From contig JAEZGY010000010.1 in assembly GCA_023416695.1 (NCBI GenBank), positions 62,001 through 126,000 on the forward strand: a DNA stretch of 64,000 bases, in the 5' to 3' direction. Position numbers and translations under genes: made by a program. Origin of the DNA: Bacillota bacterium (GTDB lineage: Bacteria > Bacillota > Clostridia > Lachnospirales > Lachnospiraceae). Below, piece after piece: positions 16,272 through 25,246 of this stretch. Numbering within the stretch: the stretch's first letter is position 1; every line of letters begins with the position of its first letter. Under the pieces are notes generated by a model, which was not told where the DNA came from, made no database searches, and saw only the letters and a list, made by a program, of their open reading frames with translations.

Positions 16272-18038
16272 TTACCTGAAATTTTGAATTATCAATTGTA
16301 TTGTTTGAATTCCATTATATTCATTAATATCTGGATAGAAGGTCATATCCATGTACACATCCGTAGAATTTCCAGTATACAATGCCTCTAGAGCATCTTT
16401 TCCATACTTATTTACTACTATTTCTTCAAATACATCCAGCTTTTGAAACAGCATAGCAGTAAAACGAATAGATGGTTGTTCAGACGATGCCACTGTCATC
16501 CTTAAAACATTTCTATTCTTGCCTATAATTGAGGCTTTTATAACCTGGATATTTTTTTCTACAAACAATGGCCTTGTATTCCCTTTTCCATAAGGCTCTA
16601 GATAGGAAATTTCATTAATTAGGGAATAGTTTATTTGTTGTAAAGGCAAAACCAAATCAATGGATACCTTTTCCTGCAAATCTTCCTCAGTGAGGCTACA
16701 GTATTCGTTAAGTCGCTTTCTCAACTCTTCTACCTTCTCTTCAGGAAAGGAAAGTCCAGCTGCCATAGGATGTCCACCAAACTTCGTAAGCATGTCCTTA
16801 CATTTAGTTAACTCCTCAAACATGTTATAACTCTCAATGGAACGAGCACTTCCCTTGACACCGTCATGGGCCTTAGTCAATACAATGGTAGGCTTATAAT
16901 AGCGCTCCTTTACTCGTCCTGCTATAATACCCGCTAAACTCTCATGACAATCAGGTAGGTACACTACTAACACTCTGTCTTCTGCATAACTTCCATGCTC
17001 AATGAGTTCGATTGCCTCTTCTAGTCCCTCTTGTGTCATTTCTTTACGGTCGTCATTTAATTCCTTCAGCTGCCTTGCCAATTCACTCGCCATTTTTTTC
17101 TCTTTAGTTAAAAATAACTTAAGGCTTAGTTTTGCAGATTCCAATCGACCAGAAGCATTAATACAAGGACCTATGATAAAGCCTAAGTGATATACCCCTA
17201 AAGGTTTACCTCCAATACCAGTCTCCTCTATTAAGCAGGATAGTCCCACGTTAGTAGTACTAGGGATACTTTCTAACCCGTATTTCACAATGGCTCTATT
17301 TTCATCCATTAAATCCATGACATCACATACCGTAGCTATAGCAGCAAACTCTAATAATGGTAGTAACTTCTCCCTCTCAATTAAGAACTTCTCAAACAAA
17401 GCTTCTACAAGTTTATAAGCTACTACAGCCCCACAAATCCCCTCATAAGGGTAAGCACAATCCTCTTGCTTTGGATTAATGACAGCATCCGCTTTAGGAA
17501 CCTGGTATTTTCTTATGCCCTCTTCTTCAATAAAACCAATATCATGATGATCAGTCACAATTACTGTCATCCCCAGCTCCTTAGCAAAGTTAATTTGCTC
17601 TATGGCTGCTATACCATTGTCACAGGTTAATATCGTATCAATCCCATCCGCTTTCGCTGCCTCAATGATAGAGCTGTTGATTCCATACCCATCCTTTATT
17701 CTCTCTGGAATATCGTAATCTACAACTGCTCCAATAAGATTAAGGCCTGTATAAAGAATATAAGTGGCCATTACTCCGTCTACATCGTAGTCTCCCACAA
17801 TTCGTATAGGCTCTTTCCTCTCTATCTTTCCCTTTAGTAGGGTAACCGCTAACTCCATATCCTTTAGTGACCACGGGGAGTGAAGATGAGATAAGGATGG
17901 TGCTAAGTACTTTGACAAAGCCTCTTCACTGTGAATACTTCGATTCACAATCAGTTTCACTAAAATATCACTAATACCATATTTCTCTGCAATCTTCTTA
18001 TAATCCCCTTGTGTATTTTTAATAAACCATTTTTCCAT
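16272..18038 (-). CDS. recJ: Single-stranded-DNA-specific exonuclease RecJ
   Basis: 588 residues. DHH-family motifs are present: DYDVDG (83-88), the Asp in LTCDNG, and DHH (163-165). A DHHA1-type segment with GGHPMAAGLS follows at about 420. It degrades single-stranded DNA 5'-3' during recombination and repair. The length is at the short end for Firmicutes RecJ, with no long C-terminal extension. Its start lies 20 nt inside the 3' end of the upstream protease gene, indicating co-transcription. Confidence 0.94.
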   Translation of the reverse strand: MEKWFIKNTQGDYKKIAEKYGISDILVKLIVNRSIHSEEALSKYLAPSLSHLHSPWSLKDMELAVTLLKGKIERKEPIRIVGDYDVDGVMATYILYTGLNLIGAVVDYDIPERIKDGYGINSSIIEAAKADGIDTILTCDNGIAAIEQINFAKELGMTVIVTDHHDIGFIEEEGIRKYQVPKADAVINPKQEDCAYPYEGICGAVVAYKLVEALFEKFLIEREKLLPLLEFAAIATVCDVMDLMDENRAIVKYGLESIPSTTNVGLSCLIEETGIGGKPLGVYHLGFIIGPCINASGRLESAKLSLKLFLTKEKKMASELARQLKELNDDRKEMTQEGLEEAIELIEHGSYAEDRVLVVYLPDCHESLAGIIAGRVKERYYKPTIVLTKAHDGVKGSARSIESYNMFEELTKCKDMLTKFGGHPMAAGLSFPEEKVEELRKRLNEYCSLTEEDLQEKVSIDLVLPLQQINYSLINEISYLEPYGKGNTRPLFVEKNIQVIKASIIGKNRNVLRMTVASSEQPSIRFTAMLFQKLDVFEEIVVNKYGKDALEALYTGNSTDVYMDMTFYPDINEYNGIQTIQLIIQNFR

Positions 18039-19233
18039 CTTTAGTCTCCAAATTATGTCTGTTGTCTTCTTTCATCTTATTCATAATCATTTCTAAAAAT
18101 CGCTTCTCAATGTTTACCTTACCTTTCAAAGGATACTGTTCCACTAATTGCAAAGCCTTATGATAGCTTTTTGTAGCAGATTCTCTGTCTTTATGATATA
18201 AAGCTTCATAGGCCACATTGACTCTCTGTATATCTAGCATAGTCTTACCTTGTTTTAGAAATTCTAATAATTCCTTGGTACATAACTTTTCTACGATTTC
18301 TTCTCTAGGTCCTTGCATACACTCTATAAACAGGCGCTCTAAATCAATTCCCCACTGCATAAATTTTGGTAAGCCTTCTACCTGATTCAACTCATTTAAC
18401 AACTTAACTGCTGCATCATAATCCTCAATCTCATAGTTATATTCCAGTTCAAAGGTCTTAATACTTAAGACTAATGCATATCTTAAATTAGCCTCTTTCG
18501 GTAATTGAAAGAACTCCTTTGGCATCTCTTTATAGGACTTATTCCTCATCAATTCTCCTGCTAGATACAATTGCCTATAAAAACAGTCCTTGGCAATCTC
18601 ATCCTTATAAATAGCAAGTATGTTATTCCCATCATTGGATGCTAAAAACCCATTAAATGGTATAAGATTGCTAAGACCTAAAAGAAAACCAAATACAGAA
18701 AAGGTGAGTAATATAATTCCTATCACAAAAGACAAGCGAGGAATAAAGAAATATAGCATTAAAGCAATTAAGGAAAGCGTAATATTCATCAAACAACCAC
18801 CCACATTGTACCAAAACCATGGGAATGTCCCATTCTTCTTCTCAGGTGGAAGCATGATTGCCTGACCTAAGGTTCCAGGAATTGAATACTTCTGCATCTT
18901 CCATTTTCCCTCATTTTTTACAAACATAAAAGAAAAGATACGGTAGGAATAAAATTCATATCCAGTAAGTTTCCCTAGGATAACGTGACCAAATTCATGA
19001 GCCACAATGTGAAACACATAGGAAAATACCATACTTGGTATAAATACAGCAACTACAGCAATACTATTGATGGCTTTGCTATCTGACATAGCATTGAAAG
19101 GCCAAATAACCCCTAAACCTAAAAAAGCTCCTAATAAAATATAAACAGCATTAGTTAAAACTGCTTTCATTATTGTATCTTTTTTAGACTTCTTTTTTAT
19201 ATCGTTTACAATAATTCTCTCCTCTGAAAACAC
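18019..19233 (-). CDS. Membrane zinc protease of the M50 (site-2 protease) type
   Basis: About 404 residues. Hydrophobic segments lie near 30-48, 58-80, 145-170 and 172-195. The zinc motif HEFGH is at about 79-83, inside a membrane segment as in M50 proteases. The second conserved site may be the Asn/Asp region around FNGFLASNDG (usual NxxPxxxLDG). The C-terminal half is soluble and helical, perhaps TPR-like. The likely start is the GTG at 19233, seven bases after GGAGG, though a TTG one codon earlier is possible. It overlaps recJ by 20 nt. The substrate is unknown. Confidence 0.75.
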   Translation of the reverse strand: MFSEERIIVNDIKKKSKKDTIMKAVLTNAVYILLGAFLGLGVIWPFNAMSDSKAINSIAVVAVFIPSMVFSYVFHIVAHEFGHVILGKLTGYEFYSYRIFSFMFVKNEGKWKMQKYSIPGTLGQAIMLPPEKKNGTFPWFWYNVGGCLMNITLSLIALMLYFFIPRLSFVIGIILLTFSVFGFLLGLSNLIPFNGFLASNDGNNILAIYKDEIAKDCFYRQLYLAGELMRNKSYKEMPKEFFQLPKEANLRYALVLSIKTFELEYNYEIEDYDAAVKLLNELNQVEGLPKFMQWGIDLERLFIECMQGPREEIVEKLCTKELLEFLKQGKTMLDIQRVNVAYEALYHKDRESATKSYHKALQLVEQYPLKGKVNIEKRFLEMIMNKMKEDNRHNLETKDGKMVY

Positions 19234-19365
19234 CAAGTTTCCTCCCTTTCCTATTAGTTTTCATTTATGTAGTCTCAACCTCCATTATAATACAAAAACT
19301 GTTTCTTGTGTACAAGATTAAAATAAAGTTTCTCTTATTGAATAAAAAAAAGGTTTGCTATATAG

Positions 19366-19400
19366 AAAAAAGGTTGCAACACAAAATTCATGCTACAACC
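19366..19400 (-). terminator. Terminator of secDF
   Basis: A 10-bp stem (19372-19381 with 19391-19400, two G-U pairs) is followed by TTTTTTC on the minus strand, 20 nt after the secDF stop. Confidence 0.8.
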
Positions 19401-19420
19401 TCTTATCTTCATTATTAAAT

Positions 19421-21568
19421 TTACTTATTTTGTTTCTTACGACGCATTACATACCATAAGCTACCAGTAATAAAGATGGATGAATATGCACCACCAATAA
19501 TACCTACCATTAATGGAAGAGCAAATTCTCTCAGTGCCTCCACTCCAAAGATATATAAGAAGAACACCATAATGAAGGTGGTGAGGGAAGTATAGATACT
19601 TCTTGTTAGAGTTTGGTTAATACTATCATTTACCACTTCATCTAAGTTGGCAATAGTCTTTCTCCCCCTCACATTTTCTCGAATTCTATCAAAGATAACT
19701 ATTGTAGCATTGATAGAATAACCAACGATAGTAAGCATACAAGCGATAAAGGTATTACCTACAGATAAGCCTCTAAGGATTGCGTAAACAGTCAATACAA
19801 TTAAAACATCATGGATAAGAGCAATAACTGCACTAGATCCAAAGCGGATATCCTTAAATCGAATCCAGATATAAATTAACATGCAGACAGTTGCTATTAA
19901 AACAGCCTTAACGGCATTGGTCTTCATCTCATTACTTACAGTAGGACTAATGGTCTCTGAACTGATATGTTCAGCTGAGATACCATAATCCTTAGTAAAC
20001 ATTTCTTGAAGAGCATTGGTCTTATCCTCGTCTAAGGTAGTAGTTTTAATAACGTAGGAATTTTGGTTTTCCACAGCAGAGATTACTGGAGTTTCACCAA
20101 CAATCTCCTTAACTGAATCAGAAATCTGATTTTTAAGTGTTTCTGTTAGTTCTGTATCCTCTCCCAACTGAATTTCTGTTGAGGTACCACCCTTAAAATC
20201 AAGACCAAAGTTTAAGATATCATCACCAGCAGCTTTATGATATCCCATAAAGCCGAATCCTATTAAAACAATAGCTATAGATATTCCAGCAAACTTTTTA
20301 AAATTAGAAACTACTGGAATATACTTTCTTTCTTTTGTTATTCCGTAGAATTTTTCACTATTAAAACCAAGATTAAATAGCATATTCATGATGGTCTTTG
20401 TTACTAATAAAGCCGTAAACATAGATAACACAATACCTATTGCTAAAGTCTGTGCAAATCCTTGAATGGTACCACTACCAACAAAATATAATACAGCAGC
20501 TGCAATTAAGGTAGTAACATTACCATCTACAATAGCAGAAAGCGCTTTATTAAAACCAAGTCTCATGGAAGAACGAACTGTCTTACCCTTAGCCAGTTCT
20601 TCTTTAATTCTAGTAAATATAATAACATTGGCGTCCACTGCCATACCAATGGATAAAACAATACCAGCCACACCTGGAAGTGTCAGCGTAATATTTAACC
20701 AATTTAAGGTAATTAACATTAATAATACATATAAACATAATGCGATACTTGCAGCAACACCAGGTATACGGTATACAACAATCATAAATACCATAACTAC
20801 AATAAGACCAATTGCACCTGCAATTAAGCTCTTGTCTAATGCATCTGAACCAAGCTTTGCACCTACAATATTGGTACGAATAGACTTTAGTTCAACAGGA
20901 AGGGCACCAATGTTAATAAAAGTAGCTAATTTCTGAGCTTCCTCATAGTCAGTCATATTGTTGATTTCTGCACTACCACTCTTAATCGCTTCATTTACTG
21001 TAGGCGCACTTACGATTTCTCCATCATAATAGATGTAAATAATTTTTCCGACATTCGCAGCCGTTGCTTCTGCAAATTTGGTAGAGCCTTCTTTGGTGAA
21101 TTCAAGAAGTACCTTGTACTCTGTCCTGCCAGTAGAACTGTTAACTCCTGCATACCCCTGTGCTTCTGAGATCATGGATCCATCTAATAATACCTTACCA
21201 CTTTGATCCTTAAACTCAACTGTAGCAGGTTCACCAAGCTCAGCTAGGACTTTTTTTGCATCCTCTTCACCTGGAATATCTACATTGATTCGATTATTTC
21301 CTTCCAGGTAAACATCTGATTCTAGAGAATAGGTCTGTACACGTTGCTTTAACTTCTCTAGCGTCAAATTCATCTCTTTTTCTGTTACATCTTTATCAAC
21401 AGCCTCGTAGGTAACACTTACACCACCTGCTAGATCAAGACCTAGATTAATATTTTCTGCCTTACCTCGGTTCCATTTACCAACGCCAAATAGAACAATA
21501 AAAGCACAGGCAGCAATTACTACAACTGTAAATAGTAGCTGTAGCAACCCCTTCTTCTTTGTGTTCAT
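19421..21568 (-). CDS. secDF: SecDF fused protein-export protein
   Basis: 715 residues with SecD and SecF joined in one chain, as in Bacillus. The SecD half has the first membrane helix (residues 8-28), the conserved NLGLDLAGGVSVTYE, a periplasmic-type domain, and five helices from about 245. The SecF half begins near 420 with LNFGLDFKGGTSTEIQL and ends with five more helices. It uses the proton gradient to help pull secreted proteins through SecYEG. AAGGAG precedes the ATG at 21568; a longer frame upstream has no such site. It closes the tgt-yajC-scf-sec block. Confidence 0.94.
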   Translation of the reverse strand: MNTKKKGLLQLLFTVVVIAACAFIVLFGVGKWNRGKAENINLGLDLAGGVSVTYEAVDKDVTEKEMNLTLEKLKQRVQTYSLESDVYLEGNNRINVDIPGEEDAKKVLAELGEPATVEFKDQSGKVLLDGSMISEAQGYAGVNSSTGRTEYKVLLEFTKEGSTKFAEATAANVGKIIYIYYDGEIVSAPTVNEAIKSGSAEINNMTDYEEAQKLATFINIGALPVELKSIRTNIVGAKLGSDALDKSLIAGAIGLIVVMVFMIVVYRIPGVAASIALCLYVLLMLITLNWLNITLTLPGVAGIVLSIGMAVDANVIIFTRIKEELAKGKTVRSSMRLGFNKALSAIVDGNVTTLIAAAVLYFVGSGTIQGFAQTLAIGIVLSMFTALLVTKTIMNMLFNLGFNSEKFYGITKERKYIPVVSNFKKFAGISIAIVLIGFGFMGYHKAAGDDILNFGLDFKGGTSTEIQLGEDTELTETLKNQISDSVKEIVGETPVISAVENQNSYVIKTTTLDEDKTNALQEMFTKDYGISAEHISSETISPTVSNEMKTNAVKAVLIATVCMLIYIWIRFKDIRFGSSAVIALIHDVLIVLTVYAILRGLSVGNTFIACMLTIVGYSINATIVIFDRIRENVRGRKTIANLDEVVNDSINQTLTRSIYTSLTTFIMVFFLYIFGVEALREFALPLMVGIIGGAYSSIFITGSLWYVMRRKKQNK

Positions 21569-21766
21569 AGTTTTAATCTCCTTTTGTTTTCTGTTTGTAC
21601 CTATTTCTAATGAAAGCATTCCGTTAAGTTATGCTTTGTAAGTATAAAGATTTTGTTAATAAAACTATGGTCTTATTTTACTTCTTTTCAATGATTATGT
21701 CTACTTTTTGCATTAAATTTATTAGTCTCATGTGTGAAGATTTTGTGAATATCCATTGAATAAGAA

Positions 21767-21793
21767 AAAAGAGACTGTAAAACAGCCTCTTTT
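21767..21793 (-). terminator. Terminator of scfAB
   Basis: An 11-bp stem (21767-21777 with 21783-21793) has a 5-nt loop and is followed by TTTTTTC on the minus strand. It separates scfB from secDF. Confidence 0.8.
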
Positions 21794-21811
21794 AGGTTTC
21801 TCTTCCATATT

Positions 21812-23188
21812 TTATTCTACCATCTCTGCTTCTGCAGCTTTGATCATGATAGCACTTTCTACACGTTTTCTTTGTAACTTACAGCCAATTTCATAGGTAC
21901 TGTTAATGTTTCCATGGAAATTATAAGCATTAGCTGCACAACCACCACTACAGTAAAACTTTGCAAAGCAGTCCTTACAGTCGTCCTTAGTATAAACATT
22001 ACAACATTTAAAATTATCCTGAATATCAGGAGTAGTAATTCCCTCGTATACATTACCCATCTTATACTCTTCAGTTCCTACAAACTGGTGGCATGGGTAT
22101 AAATCTCCCCATGGGGTAACTGCTAGATATTCAATTCCTGATCCACAGCCAGATAATCTCTTATACACACAAGGGCCACCTTCAAGATCAAGCATAAAGT
22201 GGAAGAAGTTAAATGCCTTCCCTTCCTTCTTACGTTTTATCATTTCAGTAGCAAGTGTGTCATATTCTTTACAGATTTGCTCGATATCTTCCTCTTTGAT
22301 CGCATAGCTCTCCTCTTCTGGAGCTACCACTGGTTCTACAGATATCTGTTTAAATCCAAGATCAGCAAGATGTAATACATCCTTAGAAAAATCTAAATTA
22401 TTATGGGTAAAGGTTCCCCTTACATAATAATTGGTCTGATTTCTCTGCTTTGCAAACTTCTGAAACTTTGGTATTATCACATCATAGCTTCCTTTGCCAT
22501 TACGAGAAGGACGCATCATATCATTAATCTCTTTACGTCCGTCAATACTAAGTACCACATTACTCATTTCTTTATTAGCAAAGTCCATAATATCTTGATT
22601 TAACAAAATACCATTAGTAGTGAGGGTAAATCTAAAGTTCTTATTGTGAATCTTCTCTTGTTCACGACCATATTTCACGATTTCCTTTACCACATCGAAG
22701 TTCAACAGTGGTTCTCCACCAAAAAAGTCAATCTCAAGATTATGACGATTACCAGAATTCTCAATTAGAAAATCAATTGCTTTCTTACCAACTTCAAGAG
22801 ACATAAGAGCTCTTCTACCCTTATATTCTCCCTCTTCAGCAAAACAGTATTTACATGCTAAGTTACAGTCATGGGCAATATGTAAGCACAATGCTTTTAC
22901 TACTGTTTTACGTTTCTTAAAGTCAATTATTTTATTTTCATAAATGTCCTCAGAAAACAAAGCATTATCATCCTTTAGGGTTTGAATCTCCTGTAGGGTT
23001 TCTATTATGTCTTCCCTTGTAATACCATCTTTCTGGTATTTATTAAGCATTGTAGCAATGATTGTTTCAGATTCTGAATGTTCAAACATTGCTATCATAT
23101 CATAGCTTAGATCATCTACTACGTGGACACTTCCACTATTCACATCTAATACGATGTTATAACCATTATTTTTGTACTGATGTACCAC
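21812..23188 (-). CDS. scfB: SCIFF maturase, radical-SAM/SPASM thioether-forming enzyme
   Basis: 458 residues from a GTG start preceded by AAGGAGATATAAA. Residues 1-85 form a RiPP-recognition-like region. The radical-SAM cluster motif is CNLACKYC (about Cys 108, 112, 115), and FFGGEPLL follows. The C-terminal SPASM region has many Cys (CVYKRLSGCG, CHQF, CCNVYTKDDCKDCFAKFYCSGG in part) for auxiliary Fe-S clusters. Such enzymes install Cys-to-Thr thioether bonds in the SCIFF precursor. The precursor gene lies immediately upstream, separated by a small stem-loop. Assignment is strong; the function of the mature peptide is unknown. Confidence 0.95.
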   Translation of the reverse strand: MVHQYKNNGYNIVLDVNSGSVHVVDDLSYDMIAMFEHSESETIIATMLNKYQKDGITREDIIETLQEIQTLKDDNALFSEDIYENKIIDFKKRKTVVKALCLHIAHDCNLACKYCFAEEGEYKGRRALMSLEVGKKAIDFLIENSGNRHNLEIDFFGGEPLLNFDVVKEIVKYGREQEKIHNKNFRFTLTTNGILLNQDIMDFANKEMSNVVLSIDGRKEINDMMRPSRNGKGSYDVIIPKFQKFAKQRNQTNYYVRGTFTHNNLDFSKDVLHLADLGFKQISVEPVVAPEEESYAIKEEDIEQICKEYDTLATEMIKRKKEGKAFNFFHFMLDLEGGPCVYKRLSGCGSGIEYLAVTPWGDLYPCHQFVGTEEYKMGNVYEGITTPDIQDNFKCCNVYTKDDCKDCFAKFYCSGGCAANAYNFHGNINSTYEIGCKLQRKRVESAIMIKAAEAEMVE

Positions 23189-23213
23189 TTTATATCTCCT
23201 TTTACATAACAAA

Positions 23214-23233
23214 GCAGCGACCGGAGTCGCTGC
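23214..23233 (-). promoter_or_regulatory. Stem-loop between scfA and scfB
   Basis: A perfect 8-bp GC-rich stem (23214-23221 with 23226-23233) with a 4-nt loop starts 7 nt past the scfA stop. Only a short T-run follows, so partial termination or protection of the precursor mRNA end is more likely than full termination. Confidence 0.65.
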
Positions 23234-23239
23234 TAACTA

Positions 23240-23383
23240 TTAGTTGTTGTTCTCACAAGTCTGATTACCAACTGTGCAGGATGTTTTACAAGCTGATTGA
23301 CAGGAAGTCTGACATTCACCACATCCACCCTTTTTCACTGTATCTTTAAAACTCTTAGTCTGTAAAGATTTAATACGTCTCAT
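23240..23383 (-). CDS. scfA: SCIFF six-cysteine ranthipeptide precursor
   Basis: 47 residues, beginning MRRIKSLQTKSFKDTVKKGG and ending in TVGNQTCENNN. Six Cys lie in the C-terminal half at residues 21, 24, 28, 32, 36 and 43, the hallmark of the family (Six Cysteines in Forty-Five residues). The lysine-rich N-terminus is the leader recognised by the maturase; the Cys-rich part with interspersed Thr becomes thioether-bridged. It has a near-consensus promoter, an 80-90 nt leader and a stem-loop after its stop codon, so it is probably made in excess over ScfB. Confidence 0.95.
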   Translation of the reverse strand: MRRIKSLQTKSFKDTVKKGGCGECQTSCQSACKTSCTVGNQTCENNN

Positions 23384-23482
23384 GTAGATAGCCTCCTCTT
23401 TTTACAATTACATATGTCATTACTACTAATTAGACAAAACCACCATATTGGTCCGAATATGTTATAATTGCAATTTTTGGAT

Positions 23483-23511
23483 ATTATACCATAATATACA
23501 TAGTATGTCAA
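23483..23511 (-). promoter_or_regulatory. Strong sigma-A promoter of scfAB
   Basis: Minus-strand TTGACA (23506-23511) and TATAAT (23483-23488) are both perfect and 17 nt apart. It lies between the TIGR04086 gene and scfA. Confidence 0.88.
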
Positions 23512-23540
23512 AAACCTTATCTTACTTTTTTCATTTGCTA

Positions 23541-23915
23541 CTAACTAACCATACCACCCAACATGCCACCTAAGCCACACATACAAAGAACGGATAGGAT
23601 ACTTCCCATACCGCCAAACACGTCCTTACTAAATATTACAGAAACTATAAAAATAATAAGGAAATATACTACTCCCATACCAATTCCCCAAAGGAAACGT
23701 CTCTCTTTTTTCGTGTTTCCTATAATATATCCACCTGCAAAGCTAGAAATAATATAGACCAGGACAAGTCCTATGCTGATTACTGCTGATGGTGGGTCAA
23801 GTTTATACATCAGTAACGCCAGCAAAAGTAAAAGCAATGCCGTAATTATATACATAACAAGTAAAGCCTTCACAATAAACAAAGCCTTTCCTGACCTTTG
23901 TGATACCCTTTGCAT
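23541..23915 (-). CDS. TIGR04086 family membrane protein
   Basis: 124 residues with four predicted membrane segments (about 10-36, 43-65, 74-93, 100-120) and a glycine-rich end, GLGGMLGGM. This family is recognised mainly by occurring beside the SCIFF peptide and its maturase in Clostridia, as it does here. Its function is unknown; possible roles are export of, or immunity to, the modified peptide. GAAGGAGG precedes the ATG. It is upstream of the scfA promoter, so it may be a separate transcript. Confidence 0.8.
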   Translation of the reverse strand: MQRVSQRSGKALFIVKALLVMYIITALLLLLLALLMYKLDPPSAVISIGLVLVYIISSFAGGYIIGNTKKERRFLWGIGMGVVYFLIIFIVSVIFSKDVFGGMGSILSVLCMCGLGGMLGGMVS

Positions 23916-23991
23916 CTATGTTCCTCCTTCAAGCCATACTAAATGCATCTAACCTTTATTAGAATATATTAACGCATCTCTGGTTCTATGC

Positions 23992-24019
23992 TTGTTTTAT
24001 AATTAATTTATGTTATACT
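23992..24019 (+). promoter_or_regulatory. Predicted promoter of the PHP gene
   Basis: TTGTTT (23992-23997) and TATACT (24014-24019) are 16 nt apart, about 40 nt before the start codon. Confidence 0.6.
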
Positions 24020-24061
24020 TTCCACAGATAGACAAATAAATCTCACAGGAGGGAACACCAA

Positions 24062-24910
24062 ATGAAATACATTGATTTACACGTCCATTCTAACTATTCA
24101 GATGGAACTCTCTCACCTACTCAGATTGTTTCTCTGGCCATTGAAAAGAAATTAGCTGCCTTTGCTTTAACAGATCACGACACTGTAGAGGGCATTGAGG
24201 AAGCAATCTCAGCTGCAAAAGAAGCTACCTTAAAAGGACATGCTATAACTGTCATTCCAGGTACAGAGCTATCCGCCTCTTACAAAGGAGAGGATATTCA
24301 TATATTAGGCTTAGGCCTAAATCATAAAAGCCCAATCTTACTAAAAGCATTACAGGAAGCCAAAGAAGAGAGGGATCACAGAAATCATAAGATGTGTCAT
24401 AACCTTCAGGAAGCAGGAATCCCTATTACCGTTGAAAAAATGAGAGAGGCATGTAAAGATGCGGTACTTACTAGAGCCCATTTTGCAAAATTCATGGTAA
24501 ATGAAGGCTTTGCCTCCTCTATCAAAGAGGCATTTACTAAATACTTAGACTCCTCATCCCCTTATTACGTAACAAGGGAATATATGACACCAAAGCAAGC
24601 GATTGAATTAATACTTGCAGCAAATGGAGTCCCAGTACTAGCTCATCCTCTTCTTTATAAGTTAGGTGACAGTGAACTTAAAACATTACTTCAGGAATTA
24701 AAGTCCTATGGGCTAAAAGGAATTGAAGCGATTTACAGTAATAACATAAGCAATGATGAAGCCTACGTAAAATCTCTTGCACGTGAATTTGATTTATTCA
24801 TTACTGGAGGATCCGATTATCATGGATCAGTTAAGCCAGATATTGATCTTGGCACTGGTCGAGGAAACCTAAAAATCCCAGAAAGTATACTAAAAAAGCT
24901 AGGATTATAA
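24062..24910 (+). CDS. PHP-domain phosphoesterase (YciV/TrpH-like)
   Basis: 282 residues. The four PHP metal-binding motifs are present: DLHVHSNYSDGTLSP at the N-terminus, LTDHDTVEG, the Glu in IPGTELSA, and GGSDYHG near the C-terminus, plus AHP in the middle. Relatives remove phosphate from nucleoside 3',5'-bisphosphates and trim short RNA. AGGAGG precedes the ATG. It is the only plus-strand gene in this block and splits yajC from the TIGR04086-scf genes. A repeat array follows it directly. Confidence 0.88.
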   Translation: MKYIDLHVHSNYSDGTLSPTQIVSLAIEKKLAAFALTDHDTVEGIEEAISAAKEATLKGHAITVIPGTELSASYKGEDIHILGLGLNHKSPILLKALQEAKEERDHRNHKMCHNLQEAGIPITVEKMREACKDAVLTRAHFAKFMVNEGFASSIKEAFTKYLDSSSPYYVTREYMTPKQAIELILAANGVPVLAHPLLYKLGDSELKTLLQELKSYGLKGIEAIYSNNISNDEAYVKSLAREFDLFITGGSDYHGSVKPDIDLGTGRGNLKIPESILKKLGL

Positions 24911-24928
24911 ACCTATGCTAGGCACCCT

Positions 24929-25186
24929 AGGGCGCACTCTACCTCCACCCCTAGTAAACTCGGAGTGGAGTTCACTTTGCCTTCTTTCACACACCGATTA
25001 TTACGCTTCGCTTAAATATTCGGTGTCGCGGGCGCGCTCTACTCCCAACCATGTACCACGGCTGGGAGTTCACTTTGCCTTCTTTCTCACACCGATTATT
25101 ACGCTTCGCTTAAATATTCGGTGTCGCGGGCGCGCTCGGATTCCTGGTGTGCAAGCACCCCAGGAATCCTCACTTTGCCTTCGCGC
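24929..25186. repeat. Array of variable-hairpin repeats, 98-bp period
   Basis: A 69-nt core (24971-25039 and 25069-25137) is repeated with a single mismatch, 98 bp apart. The cores are separated by unrelated hairpins: 24943-24948/24965-24970, 25042-25047/25063-25068 and 25138-25147/25160-25169. A terminal partial core ends at 25186. The core itself can fold (CACCGA with TCGGTG). The same flanks enclose another hairpin at 6491-6555. No convincing coding frame is present. Confidence 0.85.
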
Positions 25187-25232
25187 AAAAAAAGCACCTT
25201 CAAAAGGGTGAAGCCCTTTGAAGGTGCTTTTT
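25187..25232 (-). terminator. Terminator of tgt-yajC
   Basis: A long stem (left arm about 25189-25207, right arm 25213-25232) ends in a run of seven T on the minus strand. The repeat array begins immediately beyond the T-run, as at the csp terminator. Confidence 0.88.
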
Positions 25233-25246
25233 AATTCAAATCTTAG

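Noticed and set aside
24929..25186. CRISPR-like array
   Set aside because: Only two full cores of 69 nt; the intervals are self-complementary hairpins, not unique spacers, and no cas genes are present.
24915..25211. Open frame of 98 codons across the repeat array
   Set aside because: It is made of the repeated cores and hairpins, and no ribosome-binding site is evident.
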